64,000 bases of DNA, from the NCBI RefSeq assembly GCF_037975245.1, contig NC_092574.1, forward strand, positions 24,593,713-24,657,712. Reading direction: 5' to 3'. The notes beneath the pieces are model-generated. The model saw only the letters and a list, made by a program, of their open reading frames with translations, was not told the origin of the DNA and made no database searches. Both the position numbers and the translations under genes were made by a program. Below, piece by piece: positions 53,006-64,000 of this stretch; position 1 is the stretch's first letter; every line of letters begins with the position of its first letter. The DNA comes from Apostichopus japonicus (Eukaryota > Echinodermata > Holothuroidea > Aspidochirotida > Stichopodidae).

Positions 53006-53453
53006 TAATTGATGTGAATATTAGCAAGATCACGAGGAATATGTTCCTTTCAAGAAATGGTATTCTGTATTCCGTTTCCTTGGTTCTACCATCACATTCT
53101 ATAACTGCAACATAAGTAGTATTGCACCGAACTCCCAAAGAACTTGGTGTCAATTTTTGTTTTGGTGTTATTTTAAAGGATCATTCATTCTTAACTAGAA
53201 CTTACACGTGTAAATTTTATTTCTCGTTCACCCTTACGACGAGACTGTCTGAAATGATACCTGGACCTATTTTTAATATTTTTTCCTGATGATTAATATG
53301 TACTGGTTAGTAAAATAACTCTATGAGAGAAAAGCGAAACTGTAAGTAGTTTATCGATCGACTCGGGCTTTTGAATTACCCTAGTTTGTTACAAATGATT
53401 GAAATACACATTGGGTGTCATTCACCTCTAATATATAAGACGTAATAATCATA

Positions 53454-53459
53454 AATAAA
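53454..53459 (+). promoter_or_regulatory. Candidate polyadenylation signal AATAAA for the GPCR
   Basis: Canonical AATAAA hexamer about 450 bp after the receptor stop codon. A second canonical hexamer lies at 53709-53714. Such hexamers are frequent by chance in AT-rich DNA, so use of this one is inferred from position only. Confidence 0.3.
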
Positions 53460-53708
53460 TACTGTAAAATGATACGTACCAATTTTCCTTCCAATTTGTG
53501 AGTATTATGTCCATGCTTTTGCACGTTGCTCATTTTCACCATTCCATATACATTTTATTTTATGTTTCAATGGTTACATGTACGAAGTAAAACATTATTT
53601 GGGTGATGTAATATGTTATTAAAATGAAATTTACCTGTGGGATGTAAATATCACATGATGTAAACTATTCGTGATATTTTCTCGTCGTACCACGCTCGAA
53701 TTCTTAAT

Positions 53709-53714
53709 AATAAA
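53709..53714 (+). promoter_or_regulatory. Alternative polyadenylation signal AATAAA
   Basis: Second AATAAA hexamer about 700 bp after the GPCR stop. It is an equally plausible 3' end for the transcript, and the sequence alone does not choose between the two. Confidence 0.22.
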
Positions 53715-54385
53715 ATCGGTCTATATGTATATCCTTTTCCAAACGAAGCCTTGAATTAGGCTTTGAAATCAAAATATTACAGCTAAGTGATGTGAAATGT
53801 AGACTTTACTTTTATAAAGTGCCTTTTAGATATATAAATTGAAAATTCGTAAATATTTTGATTTCCTCCTTACGCTCAATATGACACACATCATCGATAT
53901 GTTACGAACGTAATATAATTAGGCGAAGAAGGGTTTGGCCGGATATTTTCTAAGAATGAAATCACCCAAAAGGCCTTTCACATACACCACAAAAGACAAT
54001 ATACAAAATGTCAAAGAAAGGGAACGAGTGGAAAATAAATAACAAGGCGCAAAGTTGATATATTTTATTTAAGTATAATAATGCTTATTCATTTAATAAT
54101 TCGATGGAATTATCATTTCCATTTTTCTTTGTGTTGTCATTTTGAGATATGTCATTAGTGCGATTTTTTCTTCAAACAGTTTATGGTTAAATCTTCATAT
54201 TGTACGGGTTGTCATGTTCCAGCATAGCAGATGGTTTTATATACAGATTAGTACTCTGATACACGAGTCAAAGGATTACATTTAGATGGCTAACTAACAT
54301 TGCTCCAAAATATATATATTTTTAAGTTGACTGATCGAATCTGAGATATATGGAGGATAATTAAAGATAGGGTATAGAGCAAGGG

Positions 54386-54554
54386 GGGGTAGGAAGCTAC
54401 CAAAAAGTGGGTGGCACAACATCAGAAAGGCACTTTCTCATTCCACAACCACCACTCGTTATGCTATAAACCGATTACCGATAAACCGCGTAGGGCACAT
54501 TTGCTCTTTTGAAAAAAGTGGGGGGCACGTGCCCCAGCCCCCGGCTCCTACCCC
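54386..54554. mobile_element. Short element bounded by inverted GGGGTAGGA
   Basis: GGGGTAGGA at 54386-54394 is inverted as TCCTACCCC at 54546-54554. Inside, AAAAAGTGGGTGGCAC near the left end and AAAAAAGTGGGGGGCAC near the right are direct near-copies, and GGGGCACGTGCCCC (54522-54535) is a perfect 14-bp palindrome. About 169 bp, non-coding. It resembles the short GC-rich non-autonomous repeats common in invertebrate genomes; the family is not identified. Confidence 0.45.
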
Positions 54555-57500
54555 GTGGGTAAGAATACAGTTTTATTGAAGCCGACGTGGAGAAACTTAG
54601 GGCCCAAAAAGAAGGAAAAAAAAGAAATGGAACGATACTATATCGATATAACTACAAATGGCTTCTCAGGGAGACAGCTCTTTCAGTAATGTGTATACCA
54701 GGATGGTTTATATCCTTATTGTAATTATATAAGTGGCTGGTTTACTGACTAAATATTCTTACTAGCACCTATTTTGTATTAATTGTGATAGTTGTAATAT
54801 TATTTTTTAAGTTAAAAGAGAGTAAAAATATGTGGAATGATTTCATCAAATGTAAAAAAAAAATTAATTTATGTTGACATCTCAATTAAACATCTGATTA
54901 TTTAAAATGCATAATTAAAAAAGTCAATGGTCATTGGTACGCATACTTAATTCTCATTGATAAAGGAGGTATAGTTATGACCGTTAAATTTTCTATTTAA
55001 CTATATAAAAATTTGGATGTTTTTTTTTGGAATCACGATGCTTCTTAAAGACATGAAGACAATTAAACATATTTTGGAGTATTTGGAGTAAATGTGTACA
55101 TTTTATTTGATTTAACTGCTACTACACATGCATGTTAGAATGCAAACTCATATGAAATGTTTTTCGAGATGCATTGACTTATCCCACACTTTAAGAAACC
55201 CTCTTTACCCGTTTCATTTTCATTTTTTCTTCGACTTACTCCATTATTTCGTTTTGGCTTTACCGTTTGTAAAGGAATCATAAAATGGATAGCACATGGA
55301 ATCTTCTTTTGGAAATAACCTACATATCTAAAACTTTTCTTTTAATTATCATATTATGACTTATATATAAAGCCTGAATATTATCGAGCATTAAAGGCAC
55401 GTAATAACTACAAATAACAAGAAAATTGAATGAAGTTGTAAGACGATAGACTAAAGTTCAAACAGAATTTAAGAAATCGAACAAAGCGAACAAAACAAAA
55501 TCGGTTGACAGCAAGATAGATTAATTTATTACTTGACAGTCAACACTCGTCGAATCTTGCCAAGGACCTGATTCATCATGATACTTGAAAAGCTCGTTAC
55601 GGAAGCAGTTGTAACGTAGCATGTAGTCAACATAGTGTGAGTAAAGTCTTATCTTATAGTTGCAAGTCGATAAGAAAAAAAAAAAAAACGGAGAAAAATA
55701 AAATCCGGTAAAATAAGAAAGTGTCTTAAATTTGAAATGAACGAAATTGCTGGCAGTTGCAAATGAATATGACATATGCCATACACGCACCAGTGTCTAT
55801 GTGAGCATCAAGTATTGCTCGTATAAGATAAGTTTTCAGCCACGAAAGAAATAAAGATTCGTTTAGCACTAATGACATCTGCTCGTGTTTTCTGCTGTTC
55901 AAATTGATATCATAATTGAAGGGGACATAAAAAGCTTTTTCCATATGCGTTATAAACAGTAAGGGATATGCCGTTTCAAGTTTGTTGTTTTTTGTCAAAT
56001 TAACGGGGTTATTTGTCTGCCTTCAGAGGGTATTATTTTGCATGATGCCATTCAAGTCTTTAACATATTAAAGGAATTGTTAGTTTCATTTGTTTTCTGG
56101 TTGAGACAAATTTGCGTAGGCGCTAAACAAAACGATCTTTATATGGCGAGCAATAACCTCTTTCGTTGTTTGAAATTCGTGAAAATGGAACGAGAAATGA
56201 GATTATTATTATTATTATGCGCTATGTACGTAACACAATATTTCCAAATCATGATTTTCTAGTTTTTCTTAAATTGAAACAATAAAAAAAGATGGAAAAA
56301 AATAAATGAGTATACATTACAAAAACCGCTCAATATATTGTTTAGTAACCCGCGTGTAGATGAAAACAACACACTGTATTTGTGTTGACGTAATGAACTT
56401 GTACACTGCTATTTGACTAAAGTGTATTTAGTATTTAACCTATATTATACTCATCAAATAAATGCTCTTTATAAATGAAAAATAAACAAATTTACCAGAA
56501 ATATGGAATGAACTGCTAACACGGATCCGATACTTGTACATCAGCCATATACATTTTAAAATAACACATTTTTCCCCCAGTTATATAGATAAAATGAAAA
56601 GAAAGATATCCGGGCATAAAGAGCAAAATCCGAAGTCACTGTTCTTGCAACAACATGGAAAACAATAAATCCTAGACCTCCTTTTCATCCGTTTCGAGTA
56701 GGATTACAAATTAAAGGCAGTCTAGTATTACAAACAAGTGATTGACTGGTTAACTATAGTAACATCTGCATAATGGCATTTTTGTTAAATTTGTTTTTGT
56801 TCTGTAAGATCGTATACTTTGATGGGCTTTGCAGGATTACGGAGAATTTATTCGACAAGAGCTGACTTCTAGCTTACTAATTGTAACGAAAGCCGATTTT
56901 ATAGGATTTGCTAATTGTGTCAATCGCAAAATGATAGTTTATAAGTTACAAGGACCCTCCCCTTGTGTTTTATTCCCTCTCTCCTTCCTTAAGTGGAACG
57001 AAGGACTCTTGCTTTATGAAATGTAAACGTCTTCATTTTGGTGCCGGTGTTTTGATTTTTTTTTTATATCTTGAATATACACTCCGAATAAATCTAAAAG
57101 GAATAGTTAAGTAAGGGAGAAACGACAGTTGCAATCTGTTTTATTTTCTAGTTATACTTCGATACTGCAGATGGCACTCTACGGTTAGGTAGAAACAAGA
57201 CGTGCTCCAACAGCTTGTGTGTGTGTTTAATTAAAATAAATTATATCGTCCAATGAAAAATGCTATAACCGTCCTATTCGAGTGATTGGCTTATTTTTCT
57301 TTCTACGTTATATTTGAGTCATTTTTGAGTAATTCAGTTAATTATACTATTATGATGGATGACTGGAGATAGAATACAAGTTGTTTTGAAATGCGGTCTT
57401 GGTTATTTTCAATGATGCATAATGTGCATGGAACGCCGTTGGAATAACTTGAACCTCCCGTGACATGCATGCATGCGTTTGGTTTCAAGTAAGTGTTTCA

Positions 57501-60500
57501 TATTCACGTTGAAGCAGGAATCTTTAAGGTGCACAACTTTAAGACGAATGTGTCGACGCAGAACATGTATTGAGAGCAAAACAACGATGCTAAAGAAAAT
57601 ATAGAAATATTCATCAAAATGTAATATGTACGATTAAGGAAAATAAAAAAGAAAGAAACAGGTCATAAATTGATAGTATCGGATGGTATTGTTTGAATCT
57701 TTGAACTCCCCCGTTGCTCACACAACCGTGAGATCTGTCGCCCCCGGGATCGCCGCTTTGAGAGTGTGCATAACAGATCTTGTCTTCGATTTTTCCTTGA
57801 ACCAGAGGACTATCTCATCCAATCTAAATCAGTAATCTGCATGGTAGGCTAGAGTTTTTCTCTAGAGCCTCTGTTACGATCAGAGATTTGAATTTGTCAT
57901 TGTTGTTGTAGTTGGTTTTTCTTTATTATTTCTACAATGGGCTACAACGATTAGTTAAACTCTGTACTAAGAGAAAAGGAAAGCCTAGGAATTTCAAACA
58001 CCTTTATTTGAACAGTTATGGTGCTTTCTTTTATTCATCATGATTACAAACTTTTCGAACGTATTCCACTCTGGGGAAATTTGTGCGGATTTTAGGAGGG
58101 AGTGGAAGGTGTAGGAGTGGGATCAGAATGAATGTTCAACGACAGCTTATCTTGCAGATTAACTGAAAATAATTTCTCGGAATGTTCCGTAATCACTGAC
58201 GGGGTATACCTTAATCTCACGACTATGCTGGATTACTTCTTCTTGAAGGGTTTCGACTTTGATATAGACATTCAAAAAGACTGTTTACAAGGAGGTATGC
58301 TTATGTCCCTCTCTTTTAATTTGGTTACTAAGAAAGTACATTTTTATCTGCGTTTTCAAGATTTCCATTGTATTGCAGAGTAACTTGTCTAAAACCCACT
58401 TTTACCTTCATGTTGAACCCGTTTCTTATTTAAAAATAAAATAAATATATAAAAAAATATATATACAAATAATTGTCACGCATCGTTTTACATGTTAATA
58501 TTGTGTGAGATTTTATTGTTGTTTCGTAAAACATTTAAGTTATTAATTTACAAACTATTCCATTTACAATAATTTAGAACTAATCGGAATAATGTATGAT
58601 AACAACCCACCCTTTACCCTTTACATGCTGTAAATAAATGAAATTCTTAGAGCATATTAGACTTAATTTAGTCTTTCTTGCATTTTTTTTTTCATATGTG
58701 TTAATTTTGTTGTTTGCTATATACGTTTGTGAGGTATTTGAGGTAACGAAACGGGTTTGCGGTAGATTGCTTCTCTTGTCTGAGTTTAAAGACACGAGAT
58801 GCAAAGACCTTGCACACTACAGCAATGTGCAGATGAAATTACCTTGATGTTTTGAAACTGTCTCTCTCGTTAATTTTACAAGTACGATATACACGTTGTT
58901 TTAATCGCTTAAAGGCATTGACGACTCGCCCCAACCGCGTGCTACCCTCTGAAAAAAAAGTTAACTTTCCGTTGCTTGCAAGTGAAGTTTTCTTCTTGTT
59001 GCTACAAAATGCAGACAGTAATGAAACGTTATACCTTGTTATCTTTTATCTGGATATGAGATCAGGGAGTCCCATAACAAATCCCTGCTGAGATGTCCAT
59101 CGCTGCTATGTACACTGTGTTGTGGGTATTGACCGCAGCTTTATGTACTGACTGTACACTAGTGTCTAATTACAGAAGTTAGCAAGCTGTGTGTGTATTT
59201 TCTGGGATCGATGGTGGTGTCTAACACTTCTGCTACACCTCATTCGAAACTAGGTCAGATTACCGGCATCAGACGTTTCTTTGTGCGCGAGTCTTCACTC
59301 CCTTTAAGTGAATTAAAGTGGTTGGTCAGCTAACTAATGGTCTGTCCACAGACCATTAGGCTAGTTCCTCAAATGCAATACAAAAATCAATATGGCAATA
59401 TAACATTTTAAACCGCCTCCAATAAAATGTTTACAATGCGTTACAAATTTTCCAAGTATACAAATGGTGTTTAATGTCATCTAACGATGCTTTGTTGTTG
59501 ATCAAAATGTCAAAGAATTTGGTTGCGTTAGTATAACATTTATAAAACTTGCAATACATCAATATTATTTAGACCACAATGGAGATTTGGTACTATTTAA
59601 AACTGAATATCGTGAAACCGGAACTAACATTCACATCTTTTTACACGTAAATGTACAATTAACACAAAACATGTTTCTGCTTTTTTTTTGGACTATAGAA
59701 CATATAAAGACTAGACTTTAGCCTAAAGACATCATTTAAGTCAACGGAGAGTGAAGTGTCAAAATATGACATTTGTCATGACTTTTGTCGATACATACGG
59801 TGTAAAAGATGAGGTCGCCTTGTGATACACGATTGTATCTTTAAAGTGATTCTATGACACACACACAAGGGTAATGACAGGAAAAGTACGATTTCATAAT
59901 AACAAGAAGAGGCAGTATATAGAAAGAAGCAGTTGCATATAAGATGTTATATACTTGTGATATCATATGATATTGGGACAGATAGATAGATAGTTCCAAA
60001 AGAAACCATGATTATTCGATTTTGTCATTGATCAGCAGGACTCGAAAGGCTGATATATCTTAAGCCAATCATTTTGAATGTCGATACCTTTCCCTGTTAT
60101 ATTATGGACATAAGATTTATATATATATTATACACAGTGGTAGAGTATTTAGTCATAACGTTTCTCTTCGGAGTGCAGACGATAACTATAAGCTCGCTAG
60201 AAGTGTAATACATACGAGTATACCAGTATAAGTTAAAACATTTATCGATAAATTAACTATAAACATAATCTTTAATTAAAAGGATATATTTCGCCGTAAG
60301 CTTCGAGTAGCGTCTCTATAACTTATAAGTAGACAAAGAAGAAATAAAATTCAAGTGAAGTGTAACATTATCCTTCTTCTAATAATTGTTAATTCCTATT
60401 TTGGTGTAATACCTCACAATTGTAGTACTAAAACTTCTACTTCTATGACCAGAAAATGTATACGATATGCTAGGAAGGCGAAGAGGATTCGAAGTAGAAA

Positions 60501-61003
60501 AATGTGTAAGGTTAAAAATTGGCAAAATTGAAACAAAAATAATACAATTGAGAGACTGAGACATTTTTAAATATTGACGTTTGAAAAATTGAATATATTT
60601 GGATAACACTATCATTCCTTCTCCCCAGTTGGAGTATATAAATATCCACTGTGCATTACTAACCATACACGGTATCAAGTATCGTTACTATTATAACCCG
60701 CAATATTATGTATAGTATGCTTGTACACCATTACAGAATAGTTATGCTTACTATGGTAATATGTCAGTATATCTATACACACATTTATATATTCTATAAG
60801 CTGAATTCTGTTCACATCAAACCGTGATTAAAAATAACTGTTACAGTAGAGAAGGTACTCATGAATATCAATATGTGAAGTGACTTCAGACTAACCAAAC
60901 ACGAGTTGAAACTTTGACCACTGCAGTCTGCACAAATAGAAGCTTAAGTGTAACGTTATGTTAATGAATGTTGGATTGTTAGGTTGTGGTGAGCGTTATT
61001 CGG

Positions 61004-61004
<1 letters not shown>
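54555..61004. other. Unassigned DNA
   Basis: No gene recognised; frames are all under 100 codons and domain-free. TGCATGCATGCG at about 57466-57477 and a short GATAGATAGATAG at about 59980 are the only simple motifs. Confidence 0.5.
59334..59359. repeat. Perfect 11-bp hairpin with TCCA loop
   Basis: CTAATGGTCTG at 59334-59344, loop TCCA, then CAGACCATTAG at 59349-59359. No run of T follows and there is no other RNA-gene signature, so no function is assigned. Confidence 0.85.

Positions 61005-61081
<77 letters not shown>
61005..61081. repeat. (TA)n microsatellite
   Basis: About 77 bp with one TTTA break. Confidence 0.98.
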
Positions 61082-61084
<3 letters not shown>

Positions 61085-61455
61085 AGATGGCATTAATTCC
61101 AGGTGAAGAGTGCTCAAAATACCTGGGTATATAGAGCTGGATAGGTATAAATAATGTACACTCGTACAAAGTTTGCGCTATTACTCGAGTTTCATGCTTC
61201 TTCGCAATCGTCAGATAGCTAATGATCAGGTTGTCTGTCTGTAGCGTGGTGTTGTTATTTTTTCCGTTTTTTTCTATGTCGACACTTTGACAAAAGCTCA
61301 GTTCTTTTGTTCAGCAGATTTTGGTTTCTCAGCCGAAGTATTTCCACCTTCTCCTCAATACAGAGATTACATTGATCCGATGTACGCATTAGTGTATTAG
61401 ATTCTCGGATTATTTTCCACGTGATGCTAAAATCTTTGCTTTGCTTTTTTGAGCT

Positions 61456-61458
<3 letters not shown>

Positions 61459-61518
<60 letters not shown>

Positions 61519-61527
61519 TAAATGAAA

Positions 61528-61576
<49 letters not shown>

Positions 61577-61580
61577 TATA
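61459..61580. repeat. (TA)n microsatellite in two blocks
   Basis: Two TA blocks separated by TAAATGAAAATG at about 61519-61530. Confidence 0.98.
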
Positions 61581-63568
61581 CGAGAGATATAATCGGTCCA
61601 TAGTTTTCCAGTTAAATAAACCCTTTCAAGCTGCAAATTGTTTACCCGTATACCAATCATACCAGCACTCTCGATACGAAAGTAAAACAATTACTCAAAA
61701 TAACAATAAAATAGAAGTCAATCAAGACAAAAATATATGCAATGGCGATGATTTGCTATGGTAACAAAGATAGCCGTAATAGGCTTCAATGAACCATCGA
61801 TTACAATATCACTTCCATTAGGAGCGATGAGATACAACGTTTAGAAGGAATAGTATATCCGGTTTGTTGTTTGCATATATGGAAGGGACGAACTGATCTG
61901 AAATTTGTATTGTCCACACTTGACCTGACAGCTAACGATGACAAGCATCAGCGAGCTGTTTATTACTGTTAAGTTTCAAACCAGGCAACCGAAGAACTTT
62001 CACGTAGCCATAGCTGAATACAGCTGCCTCTTTAGAAACAGGCACTTTTTTATTCGTTTGCATTCCGTTATATCATAATCATAATGAATTAATCAATATT
62101 TAACAAAATGGTATCGATATGATCATCTTTCTTTTATATTACTTTTTTACATGAGAGAAATTGGCTAAATCATCGATCGTTATCGGTGTATGGGCTAATA
62201 ATAACTTAGATATCGTCTGTTAACTTTGCCCCTTCTCACCCAAATCAAAAGATAATGGAATAATACACACTTACACACGTATCGCACACAAACAAAACAT
62301 AATTTGTAATAGTGATATGTGATCTATCTATGGTCAAATTAGCATATTCGATTTACGTACATCTATGTTTAAACATACTTTAAATTTCTAAAGTCACCCG
62401 GTGCTACCTAATTTACTTTGATAATTTTAATCTGTTAAAGTTACCCAAGTATAGTTTAAAATTGTCGACACTTTCTTTTTGGCATGTCTCTTGCGTTGAT
62501 ATTTGAAAAAAATATATTGCTTTCATTTAGGTGTCCAGTCTCTTAAATTTGTCTAATAGTAAACCAATTTGAAAAACATACGTTATTTATGAGCTCACTT
62601 TTGTTTATACACAATTTGTGAAAAACACAAAAAGCTGCAAATATCGATTTATGTGACACATACAAGTCAACACTATACAAAACAACTAAAATAAAGAGGG
62701 TGCTGGATAAAATTACCGGTAATGTTTGTCTGCTTGTTACTTCATCTATAAGCAAATTCTCTGCCTCTCTAACTGGAGGTATGATGTCCATAGATAGCCT
62801 ACTTTCGGTTATAATTTTAAACTAGATAGAAAAAAAAATAGCTTGCCAAAATACGGTGTACCGCATCGCTACATTACTAAAAAGAATCGTTTTTCCCGTC
62901 AAGGAGGCATGACACGCGAAATCAAAACGTTTCACGTTTCAACCTGGCAGTCAAGAGGTTCTTAAGAGGCAGGCTGTTACTTTTGTGACAACGTCTCTTG
63001 AGGCAAAATGGTGAGGCCGTCAAAAGTTAATTATTTCTCCTTTTTGTCTAGACCTATTTTCAGGAAAAAACACAATTGAGAATCTCGCTACGTAGCGTCC
63101 AAAACAATAAGACGTAGCAATATTTTTAGAGACTTTTTAATGAGCTTCCGTTTAGGAAAACAAATATTGAAGACATTTATTAAAGTAAGTTCGTTTCAAT
63201 TTCGTCGGACTATGATGAAAATGAACTGAAAGGAAGGCTTGGAGCATAAAGGTAATTAGTTATATGCCAAAGGTCAATTAAAATCAGGGATATAGTCGTA
63301 GCAATTCTATTTCCTGAGCAAACACAAAAATGATTAGGCCATTGCATGAATAGTCTTCGTCCCATGGCATATTAATATACACCTACCACTATCTAAACTC
63401 CAGTTTTTAGGTCAAGTTTCAATTTTTGGAAGCACGCTTCAGGCAACCTGTTGTGACCAGAGTTTGCATTCATTATTGCTGCCAGACAATCCTTACACCA
63501 TCTCAGGAGTTGTACTGACATCATTATACAAATGCCTTTTTTTGTTTCCCGCTAGCTGGAATTTTAGA
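61581..63568. other. Unassigned AT-rich DNA
   Basis: Nothing recognised on either strand. Confidence 0.55.
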
Positions 63569-63693
<125 letters not shown>

Positions 63694-64000
63694 TTACTGT
63701 GCTGTCAAGGGTCAGTCGCATGTACCCTTCGATTTAGATTCTATATCGAATCATATGCTTACATACATGGAGGGATTACGTCAGGGCGTGCTAATGTAGT
63801 ATGCCTCATTGCGCAAACAAATATATTCAGATCGAAACCTTAACGGGAAGGGAACCAACACTGAGTTTTAGGTAGCAAGTTTATGCATTGAAAATGCTTA
63901 ATACGTCGTCATTAAAATCAGCTTAATCAAATGGTTGATTGTTAGTAAAATCACTTTTGCTCCACAAACGGAGATTTTCCTGAATAGTCAAGTCCTTTTC

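Overview
The window looks like AT-rich, gene-poor nuclear DNA from an animal, most likely a marine invertebrate. The evidence is one intronless class A GPCR of the invertebrate peptide-receptor kind, decayed CR1/L2/Rex-like LINE reverse transcriptase pieces, a tRNA-like SINE remnant, fold-back repeats and a very high density of long (TA)n and other microsatellites. No bacterial or viral gene organisation is present. The receptor resembles the lineage-expanded peptide GPCRs of echinoderms and related invertebrate deuterostomes, and a sea cucumber or other echinoderm is my best guess. That placement is inference from pattern memory, not something the sequence proves.

Layout. 1-13 kb: no recognisable gene; a 150-bp tandem repeat (about 1.25-1.6 kb), several microsatellites, a small GTGGATTT hairpin element (9.47 kb) and scattered G-rich runs. 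13-18 kb: a 15-bp palindromic minisatellite beside a tRNA-like B box, a roughly 507-bp MITE-like element, (TA)n tracts, a 151-bp tandem duplication and a 222-bp fold-back hairpin with a (TA)n loop. 19.7-22.2 kb: a compound block of a 430-bp homopurine (GGAGAA)n tract, a decayed LINE RT fragment on +, 891 bp of almost perfect (TATC)n, and a second LINE RT fragment on -. 25.7-30.5 kb: GATA/TA microsatellites, a degenerate 105-bp triplication and a second, left-truncated copy of the MITE-like element. 33.2-34.35 kb: an 11-copy, exactly 40-bp minisatellite between weak inverted flanks. 36-47 kb: GAT- and CTA-type trinucleotide repeats, 35-bp tandem repeats and a 54-bp near-perfect palindrome. 51.8-53.0 kb: the one convincing protein-coding gene, a 390-residue GPCR. 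53-64 kb: a short inverted-repeat element at 54.4 kb, more (TA)n tracts and otherwise unassigned DNA.

No metabolic or regulatory relationship between genes can be drawn, because only one gene is well supported. Most long open frames here are read-through of microsatellites ([22 protein letters not shown] runs) and are not genes. Exons of multi-exon genes could be hidden in the unassigned stretches; without transcript or homology data I cannot exclude them. The main interest is repeat biology: fold-back elements carrying microsatellite cores, LINE corpses flanked by giant microsatellites, and a regular 40-bp array.
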